From Zygnema cylindricum (taxonomy: Eukaryota; Streptophyta; Zygnematophyceae; Zygnematales; Zygnemataceae), in contig JBBHKE010003492.1 of assembly GCA_037447655.1 (NCBI GenBank), forward strand, positions 96,433-160,432: DNA of 64,000 nucleotides. The letters run 5' to 3'. The notes under the pieces were generated by a model. That model ran no database searches. It saw nothing but the letters and a program-made list of their open reading frames with translations, and had not been told where the DNA came from. Positions 56,001-64,000 of this stretch are shown here, in pieces (position 1 is the stretch's first letter; the number at the start of each line of letters is the position of its first letter). The translations under genes and the position numbers were made by a program.

Positions 56001-57398
56001 AAGAACCTAGAAAAAATGCACACATGAATAAACAAACGTGTGGATCAACAGCAGGCTATTCCAAATCCATTTTGCCACATAGATGACATCCTCGTGATAC
56101 TAAACCTAACCCATGCTCCCCTCACTTGCCTGAATTGCGACCATCACACAAAAAATTAATCAAAGACCTACCTGCATATCCTTAGTGAAACCTAAACCGG
56201 CTAAAATCTTTGACGCCCTTGCTTCTGCAGCTTCTGCACCAATAATCTGCATCCGTTCATAAACAGCCGCCAGTTTCTCGCCAGCTGTCATAGAATCTTC
56301 CTCGATCTGTGCAGCCTGTATAACTTCGTCCTTTTCCCTTAAAGCAGCACCTTTAGATTTTCCCTTTAATCCCTTTCCCCGAGCTTTCAACTGCTGTTTG
56401 TCTTTTCCAGACAACAACTTGGAAGCTTCCCTTCCTGAACCTCGCCTTTCGGCAAAATCATCGTCACCTTCTGTAGCACCTCCGGTTTCCTCCCCATCTT
56501 CATCGATGTCAACTTCTTCCTTCCCCATATCGACAACTCCTTCGGCAACTTGCCCTGTGCTCTCTGCTTCCTCTCCTTCCTTTTCTGCCAAAGCCCTTAA
56601 TCTTGTCTCTTCTGCCCTAAGTTCCATCAATTCCTGGTCGGCTGAAACTACTGCCTGTAAAGCTGAACGGTCGTCCCCTACAACTTCCTGCTCTACCAGA
56701 AGAACATCGATATTCTTAGGAACAGGCAACTGTCGCTTAGCTAGAAGCTTCATCAATGTGGACTTCCCCTTTCCATTAGGACCCACAAGACCATACCGCC
56801 GACCATGCACAATCGTAATGGAAGCATTTCTGAAAAGCTCCTTTCCCCGAGCTGACACTGAAAAATTCTCTATTTTCACATCCCTTGCCTTGTCGTCTAG
56901 CCCCTCTTCACTATCCAAAGCTGCACTCTTTGCACCTAGAACGACAGAAAAAGCATTATCGTCATCTTCCTTCATCGCATCTGTCTTTGCTTGTTCCTGT
57001 GCCTGTGCGAGAAGTTGCTCTTTTTTCTCCTTTTTCCTAAGCTCTCTGTCTGTTACTTGAAAATTAATCCCATGAACCACACTTCTCCCACCGCTTCTGC
57101 TTGATAGCCTTCCTTCTCCTTCGTCCGAATCATCGTCATCATCATCACCTCTCATATTTATTACCTCTGGTTCCTCGTCATCGGAAGGTGGAAGATCTAC
57201 TCCTGCCAGATAATCACTTGCAGGAGGCTTTCCTTTACCTTTTAATTGTCGAGGTGCGGCTTTAGGTTTAGGCTCATCAAGAGATATCTGACTAACAGAA
57301 ATCTTTTTAGCCTCTTTCTTCACACCCGATGTCGTTCCTGCTTTTTTCTTCCCTTGACCTCCAGATTTCCCATCATCTGTCTCCTTCGTTCTAACCAT
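53071..57398 (-). CDS. ABCF4: ABC-F ATPase, ABCF4/GCN4-like (five exons)
   Basis: Soluble twin-ABC ATPase without membrane segments; ABC-F proteins bind the ribosome or translation factors. Exons (minus): 57398-56172, 55768-55514, 55038-54913, 54298-53660, 53283-53071; every intron is phase 0; 819 aa. N-terminal charged region with an acidic stretch ([12 protein letters not shown]). First ABC: Walker [10 protein letters not shown], signature SGGWRMR, Walker [13 protein letters not shown]. Linker [21 protein letters not shown]. Second [43 protein letters not shown]. Closely matches plant ABCF4. The insertion after the first Walker A ([12 protein letters not shown]...[12 protein letters not shown]) is longer than I recall in Arabidopsis. 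Confidence 0.95.
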
Positions 57399-58254
57399 TT
57401 TAATCCTTTTCCGCGATCACGTAATGTAGTTTTCCCAATCAGCGGCGGAATAATGACTAGCCCCAACGACCTGCTAGACCAGAGAACGCCAAGTTCTGTG
57501 GGGATGAAAATATTTTGCAGCAGTCAACAGAAGGTCCCTTCGCGTGAATAGCACGCATGAGATTCGAAGAAACCCAAGTTCAAATTTTCGAAGTTCAAAC
57601 TTGAAACCAAAACATATGCAGGATTCACACTAGAAACGGATGATGAATGAGATGACGAAATGAATGATCCCGTACCATTCATTTCTCATAAAAACAAAAA
57701 ACAGAGGCGCCAAACAGCTCAACCGCTCGGCTGTCAACCTTTTTGGAGCGTAGCGACAGACAAAATATACTTTTTGGAGCGTAAGGGCGGACAAAACATA
57801 CGGTCAAGTGCGTCAAATTTTGACAACTGTGGTAAGTCATTGATCCGTACTATATATATTTTTTTTTAATGATGACCCATAAACGAATAGCCAATCAAAA
57901 TCAACTAGAATCGAACGTAAAAAAATGTAAAGTTAAAACATTTTTGTAATTTTGACGAAACAATCATCTAAAATATAACGTAAAAAAATGTAAGATTTAA
58001 ACTTTTTTGAAATTTTTTGAAGGTGTCCTGTGACACGTCACATGCTTTGACGTCATCAAACAAAGGCGCGAAAACAAACCTGCAGATTTTCAAACTTACT
58101 AAATACGTCCCCCCTTTTCCCTACCGCCCCCCGTTCTCCTCCTCTGCTCCCTCGCTAAAGTACAACTCTTCCCTTCCGGTATGAAATACATTTTTTTTTT
58201 ATGAATTATGTTTGTAAATATGTTATGTGAGGAGTTCCCGTGTGTATTTTCAAA
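57399..58254. other. Upstream region of ABCF4, no gene seen
   Basis: Presumed promoter and 5' UTR near 57399-57560. Then a direct repeat TTTTTGGAGCGTA (57740 and 57771) and a paired AACGTAAAAAAATGTAA segment (57913, 57976). No other gene. Confidence 0.4.
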
Positions 58255-58945
58255 ATTTCCAGTTTTGAACTCTGGATCCAAGGGTCAAAACTGGAAAAAA
58301 ATCCAGTTTCTGTATAAAAAACTGAAAATATTTCCATTTTTTAACACCGGATACAGTGTTCAAGATTTGAAAGAAATCTAGTTTTGAATCCTGTAACTGG
58401 AGAGAACTCCAGTTTTAGGGTTCAAAATATCCATCAAATATATAAGATCTCCATTTTCAACCCTAAATTACAGAAAACAACCATTGAAAAGCTCCAGTTT
58501 CCATATCCAAAGCTGAAGAAAAAGCACCATTGTGAACTCTAGATACAGATGTACCTGAACAGTGCTCCAATTTTAGGGTTCAAAACTGGAAAAAAACTCC
58601 AATTTTGAACTCAAAATCTGCTGTTTCTGTATCCAAAACTGAATATAAACCCTAATTTTGAAGTCTGGATAGAGAGGTAAAAACTGGAAAAAAAACTGAT
58701 GGTTTTGAACTCTTAACTGGAAAGTACTCTAGTTTTAGGGTTCAAAACTGGAGAAACTAACTCCAGTTTTTAACTTTGCTTATGAAGAAAACTGATTTTT
58801 AATATGAAACTGCAAATAATTTCAGTTTCCGGATTCGAAAATGGAAAGAACTCCAGTTTTTAACTCTGGATTTAGGGTTTAAAACTGGAAAAATCTCAGA
58901 TTTTGCCTCCCAAACTGAAAGAAAAGTCCAGTTTTGAATTCTGTA
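58255..58945. repeat. Degenerate palindromic array of AACTGG/CCAGTT motifs
   Basis: More than twenty occurrences of AAACTGGAAA and CCAGTTTTGAACTCT-like blocks on both strands, with recurring GGTTCAAAACTGGA and CTGGATACAG. Adjacent blocks form inverted repeats. No constant unit length, so it is an old or rearranged minisatellite. Confidence 0.8.
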
Positions 58946-59025
58946 CCAATAGCTGTGTTATGTATTTGGGATTTTTAAAAGTTTTTCTGTCAGAATTTGT
59001 GGTGTTTTTATTTGTTTATTTGGAA

Positions 59026-59510
59026 ACAGAAAACTGCAAAACTGAAAATTGAAAACTGGCAACTGCAAACTAGTAATAGTGTGACATAAAAATAATGCGA
59101 CACAAAAATAGTGTGGCAGAAACAAAATAGTATGGCAGAAATAGTGTAGTGTACACACATACATACATATATTCTATATGTATGTATATTACTATACTAT
59201 TATGTATTAGTATATATTACTCTATCTAACATATTACTGTATTAGATCGTAGCATATTGCTATATTACTTAGACAAAAATAATTTATATTATATAATAAT
59301 TTATATTTTTAGATAAAAAAACTGCAAACTGAGAATTGAAAAACAGAAAACTGCAAAACTGAAAACTGCAAACTAGTAATATTGTGACATAAAAATAGTG
59401 CAGCAGAAAAATAGTGTGGCAGAAACAGAATAGTGAGGCAGAAATAGTGTAGTGTACACACATATATATATTCTATACATATATATATTCTATATGTATG
59501 TATGTTACTA
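59026..59510. repeat. Direct duplication of ~170 bp with TATA/CATA dinucleotide spacers
   Basis: AACTGCAAACTAGTAATA, TGTGACATAAAAATA, GTGTGGCAGAAACA and GCAGAAATAGTGTAGTGTAC at 59062-59155 recur in order at 59360-59455, each followed by ACACACATA and a TATGTATGT run. An AT-rich spacer lies between. Confidence 0.88.
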
Positions 59511-59608
59511 TGATGCTGTTTTCGATTGGTTGCGTGGCTTAGATGGGCCGTTCTTTATCATATGATGTTATGTATATTATTTTTTTCACCTACATGATAA
59601 CAGTATCA

Positions 59609-60615
59609 TGCAATTCTGTGTCTCCCATTGGACTGCAGAATTTAGAAAGCCTCTCAATAGTTTTTGACTAACCCTTCTTCAGCTAGGATCACAAATACCC
59701 AAGTAGGCAAACTAACAATCTGACAGCACCCCTGTGTAGTCTGGACTCCCCTGAGTCCGCAGCAAAAGAAATCACAGAAAACGCCCAGCAGACGATTAGT
59801 TATCAAGTGGCAAAGATGCCAAAATATATAAAAGCTCATTGGGAGAGAGGCGACTACCTCCTAAATCTCTTAAGTAATAAACCCCTCTCACAACCCCTAT
59901 CTATTGATGTACAAACTAATCAGAGAACTGTAAAGTACAAAAAGGTACTATGGCCAATGTACTTTTTGTACGGTCTGTGTACGACACGGCCACTGAGTGG
60001 ACGCCTGTCTCTTCCGGACTTGCCCTCATGCTCTCCGCGATTTGCGCTTTCGAATGTTATCTTGCCACGTGGCGTCAGGTCATGTCACGCCCGAAAATCG
60101 CCAAAGCGCCCATTCCGGGATCTCGGCGATGATATGCGCTGTCGGATCCAAAAAGCCTTTGAATGTTAGATGTTGAAAATCGATGTCCGCTAAATTTGTT
60201 TCGTGCAGTTTCACGTTCGCACTATAATCCGATTTGTTTTTATGTTTCTTAGCCATAGTTCCGCAAATCAGATTAATGAACTCTAACATATTTAAATACT
60301 CATCATACCCCATGTACTCTAACGAATTTCAACGATAGACCGGCTAAGGCTGACGGCTACGCCTCGCCCTGCCAGTCGGAGGTTCGAGTCCTACCGAACT
60401 GAACCTTTTTGGTAGAAGTGACTTATGTAACTTCTTCTGACCTGCCTAAGGTGCCAAGGCAGCCATGGCTCCACCACCTTGTCTCTCCTTTTGTGACTAC
60501 GACAAGTATGTGGGATAGAGGGAAGAGGTGGAGGCAGACTGCCTACGCTTTTCTTTTCCATTTTTACTAAGCTATTCAGACCTTGAATATACTTTATAAA
60601 TCTAATAATTCAACA
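59609..60615 (-). repeat. 3' LTR of copia element C
   Basis: Minus-strand LTR starting TGTTGAATTATTAG (60615) and ending GAATTGCA (59609). Contains GGACTCCCCTGAGTCC (59743-59758) and an antisense tRNA-like segment (60334-60402 on plus) with GAGGTTCGAGTCCTACCG. Flanked at 59604-59608 by TATCA; the partner flank is lost. Confidence 0.9.
60334..60402 (+). other. tRNA-like segment, antisense to element C LTR
   Basis: B-box GGTTCGAGTCC is a perfect consensus match, inside a CGGAGG/CCTACCG arm. GACCGGCTAAGGCTGACGGC upstream is reminiscent of a D-arm region but does not pair well. Confidence 0.5.
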
Positions 60616-62040
60616 CTCCCCTTATTTTCTAGTCTTATTTAACCTTTTCTTTTAGTCCACACTTTTCTCTGTAATATTTCAATTTTGGTGAGGGTACAGG
60701 TTTGGTCATCACATAAGCAATCATTTCTCCATCTGGTTTATACACAAGATTAACAATTTTTTTTTTGACTTTTTCCCTCACAAAACTCAGCCTTATGTCT
60801 ATGTGTTTAGCTTTAAAATGATGTTTTGGATTGGTTGCAATTGCAATTGCAGCCTGATTATCACATAAGATTATATGCACCCCTTTCTTCATGTACCCCA
60901 ATTCTTGCAACAAAGACTTTACCCACATCAATTTTTTCACAGCAGAACAAGAGGCCATGTACTCAGTCTCTATAGTGGACTATGCAACCACCTTTTGTTC
61001 CTTCCTACTCCAACAGCAAACACCTTTCCCCACATAGAATAAATACCCAGAAGTGCATCTTTTCATAGGTGCATCTCCATAGCTGGCATCACTCGAAGCG
61101 GTGATGTCAATGTGCTCCCCTCCCAAATATAACCAAATTCCATTGTACCCACTAGATATCTCATGACTCTCTTTGCTGCCTCACAGTCTCTCTTTCTAGG
61201 ATAATTAAGACTCCTATTGAGAACTCCAACTGCTACCGTTATGCTCGGCCTAGTGCAATTCATAAAGTAGATTGACTTCCTACAACCTGATTGGAAGGAA
61301 TAGACTTCATAAACTGTCTTTCTTCAAGACTCATCTAATCCTCTAAGATTATCACTCCTTCTACACTCCCATCACTTATTTTCTTCAAGTCCATGGGAGT
61401 GGTACAACTTTTTGCCTTTTCCATTTGCAATTTCTCAAGCATATTCCCTATAGTTTCTTTCTGAGTAAGTCTAATAATCCTTTTCCGCCTAACTCTTTCA
61501 ATTCGTATTCCCGAGGTGTATTTTGCCTCTCCTAGATCCTTATATCAAATCTGCTTCTAAGATCTTTCTTTAACTTATTGATATTTTCCATACATTTACT
61601 TAATACTAGCAAGTCATCCACATAAACTGCAATGAAAATAACACCATGCTCATCCTCAAGCATATAAATAGAATGTTATGAATTGATCCGGATGTATCCC
61701 AGGCTAGTGAGAAACTAATCTAGTTTCTTATTCCATTGCCTAGGAGCCTGGTTAAGTCCATATAAGGACTTTATAAGTCTGTAGACTTTGCTCTCCTCAC
61801 CTTCCTCTACAAGTCCTACTGGTTGCCGCATAAAGATTTCTTCCTCTAGTTCACCATTGAGGAAGACGGTGTTAATATCGATATGGTGTATTTCTATGTC
61901 TTTAGCTGCCGTTAGACTAAGGAGAATCCTTACTGATGGGAACCATACCACAGGAGCAAAGGTCTCTTCATAATCTATCCCTTCTTTTTGAGTGAACCCT
62001 TTTGCTACCAACCGAGCCTTGTATCTTTCAATGGTATTAT
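60616..62040 (-). pseudogene. copia element C pol 3' part (reverse transcriptase, RNase H; truncated)
   Basis: Minus strand: TIERYKARLVAKGFTQKEGIDYEETFAPVV (62040-61930) through DINTVFLNGELEEEIFMRQP, intact YVDDLL (about 61620), RPSITVAVGVLNRSLN and CDNQAAIAIATNPKHHFKAKHIDIR (60860-60760). Frameshifts separate the pieces. The upstream half ends abruptly at 62040-62041, where unrelated sequence begins. Polypurine tract complement CTCCCCTTATTTTCT at 60616-60630. Confidence 0.9.
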
Positions 62041-62161
62041 CTGTTGTTTTTAGAAAGCTTTAGTCCTCTTTATGCCTCAGCTGTGAGAGAGAGCTGTTCA
62101 GGACTTAAGCTATTTTTGGTTGAGTTCGGTTCAGTACTTACCGAAATTAGTGTGACAGTGA
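62041..62161. other. Junction sequence of unknown origin
   Basis: 121 bp between the copia break and the open frame of the next element. Starts CTGTTGTTTTTAGAAAG. Not recognised. Confidence 0.4.
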
Positions 62162-63058
62162 AGTTGGTCTGGGGTGGCTCGCGGGGACGTCCCTCACTAT
62201 GTTATACCACTTCTTTCTGCAACACGTCTCGTTGTTGTTTCCAAACCAGCTGGCGGCATTCGTCCTGTTGCTATTGGAGAAGTTTTGTACCGATTGGTGG
62301 CTCGTGCAATGTGTATTCAACTTCAAGGGGCCTTCCATGACCACTTTACACCGCACCAGTTTGGAGTCGCTACCAAGGGGGGTTGTGAGGCAGTTGTTCA
62401 TGGCCTTCGGGCTCTTCTAGACCTCCATCCGGATTGGGTGGTCCTTCAAGTGGATGTTGCCGACGCAATTAACACATTTAGATGGAATGCTATCTTTCGA
62501 GAATTAAGGCATGCTCCATCGCCGATTAACCAGATTTTCCCTTTTGTGCGTGCCTTTTATTCTCGTCCAAGCCCCCTCGTCTTTCCTCTTGGCGGTCCCT
62601 TTGGTGATGTTGCCACTTTAGAATCTGCGACTGGCACTCGCCAGGGTGATACTTTAGGGCCATCCCTCTTTGCGTTGGCTCACGTTCAAGCATTACGGGA
62701 ATCTGCTGCGGCTTTTCCAGGTTGTTTATTCCCTTCGATTGCGGATGATACGCATATTGTCGGGCCCCGAGACCAAGTTTTGTCTGCCTTCACACATTTT
62801 GGAGAGCAACTTTGTAAGATCAGTTTATCAGTAAAGCCATCTAAATGTGTAACGTGGTGCCCCCAAGGCTTACCTTCCGACTACCCCGTCCCTATGGGTT
62901 TTCGAATCGCGTCTTCAACAGAGGGAATTAAAGCTTTAGGATCTCGTATTGGAACCCCATCGTTTGTGAACTAGGTTGTTAGTGATGCTTTATTGGAGGA
63001 CCTCTCGCACTCGGATGACCTTCCTAAGCTCTCGGACTCCCAAGTGGCTTTCGCAATC
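62162..63058 (+). pseudogene. Non-LTR (LINE-like) reverse transcriptase fragment
   Basis: Open from 62162, 5'-truncated. Motifs: VVSKPAGGIRPVAIGEVLYRLVARA (fingers), VLQVDVADAINTFRWNAIF (catalytic Asp of motif A), GTRQGDTLGPSLFAL (motif B), SIADDTHIVG (motif C, with ADD), SVKPSKCVTW (motif D/E). A TAG at 62972 interrupts, but the frame reads on (VVSDALLEDLSHSDDLP) to 63058, where a copia LTR cuts it. The 5' truncation is usual for LINEs. The clade is not identified. Confidence 0.78.
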
Positions 63059-64000
63059 TGTTGAAATAAAAAGCTTTTTGTTATTTTTTAGGTCTTAATA
63101 TATTAGCGGAAATAGGAACATGCAGGCAGATTGTCTTCATCTCTTCTCTCTTACCCCCATACTTGTTGTAGTCACTGAAGAAAAGAGAGAGACTGATGGA
63201 GCCATGAAGCCTCAGCTCCATAGACAGGGTTAGAGAGTGACCTTAAGTCACTCTCTACAAAAAAGGTTGAGTCTAGCAAGACTCGAACCCCCAACCGGTA
63301 GAGCGTGGCGTAGCCGTCCGCTCTAACCAGTCTGTCGTAGATGTTTGCTATAGTATATAGGAGGTGATTCATATTTAGAGTATGTTACGTCCGTAATCCG
63401 ATAAACGAAAATGTAAATGTAACATCATAGAAAAGGTTAAAATCAATGCGGAATGGATCCTGCACGAAACAAATGAATGTGACATTTGTTTCGACGGACG
63501 ACATTTAAATGCCGGTTCTTATCCAACCGCATACGTCTTGGCCAAGATTTCGAAAAGGTCACTTTGGTGTTTTGTGACATGGCATGACCAAAAGCCACGT
63601 GGAGAGATGACATTCGGTCATGGGAATTCCAAGGAACGTACGTACGAGTGAAAAGCGGACACGCGTCCGCTTAATAGTCTTGTCGTACATATGTCGTACA
63701 AAAGGTACACCGGCAGTAGTACTTTTTGTTACGGTACAATAATCTGAATGGTCCGTACTTCAGTAGATAGAAGTTATTAGAGGGAATCAGGACTTAGAAG
63801 ATTTTGGTAGGTAGTCACCTCTCCCTTTGAGAGTTTGTACATATTGGCATTTTTACTGCCTCATAACTTATCGACTAGTTGGCCGTTTTCAGTGATTCTT
63901 TTTGTTACGTACTTAGGAGAGTCCAAGCTGGACAAGGGTGTAGTCAAACTTTCATTTTGCCTTCCCAGACAGCGGTTGTTGTGGCTTGAAGTTGGTTAGT
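63059..64000 (+). repeat. copia-family LTR, incomplete at window edge
   Basis: Starts TGTTGAAATAAAAAG. Has the antisense tRNA-like segment (63268-63341, minus strand GGGGGTTCGAGTCTTGC), ACCTCTCCCTTTGAGAG (about 63818), and the degenerate hairpin ACTTAGGAGAGTCC (63911-63924). Interrupts the LINE-like frame. The LTR end, and whether an element follows, lie beyond 64000. Confidence 0.85.

Noticed and set aside
56398-57060. 220-codon plus-strand Ser-rich frame
   Set aside because: Antisense shadow of ABCF4 exon 1.
63268-63341. True tRNA genes at this and six other B-box sites
   Set aside because: B-boxes are good, but D and anticodon arms do not form and all lie at one place within LTRs; called tRNA-like segments instead.

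Overview
The window reads as nuclear DNA of a plant-lineage (streptophyte) eukaryote with a repeat-rich genome. Evidence: three intron-split genes whose closest recognisable relatives are plant or pan-eukaryotic (DHX37/ECM16 RNA helicase, an FBXO31/At5g39450-like F-box protein, ABCF4/GCN4); GT-AG introns of 250-950 bp; and long gene-poor stretches of Ty1/copia, Ty3/gypsy, LINE-like and small DNA transposon sequence. I cannot name the species; a charophyte alga or bryophyte is a guess. Splice sites were placed by reading, not by prediction software.

Layout. 1-5190: C-terminal exons of a DHX37-type DEAH helicase (+), the rest lying off the left edge. 5191-12790: no gene; stacked non-autonomous DNA elements of at least four TIR families (TA-flanked CACCGCG family, hAT-like families with 8-bp duplications, Harbinger-like elements flanked by TTA). 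12790-19016: a full-length, decayed copia element (element A, +) with 5-bp target duplication TATGG, itself inserted in a Harbinger-like repeat. 19017-21115: intergenic with a hAT-like MITE. 21116-29947: a decayed copia element on the minus strand (element B), split by two copies of an unrelated LTR, with mismatched flanking LTRs. 29948-33357: repeats, one frameshifted oxidoreductase exon, a 20-bp minisatellite. 33358-37265: six-exon F-box gene (-). 37626-38592: a possible divergent two-exon small gene (+) with a hAT MITE in its intron. 38593-44200: nested DNA elements. 45370-46900: decayed gypsy reverse transcriptase (-) holding a MITE. 46979-48132: solo copia LTR. 49582-50640: truncated copia of another lineage. 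53071-57398: five-exon ABCF4 gene (-). 57399-59510: repeat arrays. 59609-62040: truncated copia (-). 62162-63058: LINE-like reverse transcriptase, cut by another copia LTR that runs off the right edge.

The host genes show no shared pathway beyond two (DHX37, ABCF4) being linked to ribosome biogenesis or translation in other organisms. The most interesting signal is in the copia family: its primer-binding site matches the anticodon arm of initiator tRNA-Met (the half-tRNA mode known from Drosophila copia and yeast Ty5), the Gag start codon appears to sit in the last 20 bases of the LTR so the primer site is translated, and every LTR copy keeps an antisense tRNA-like segment plus a GACTC(N4)GAGTC hairpin.
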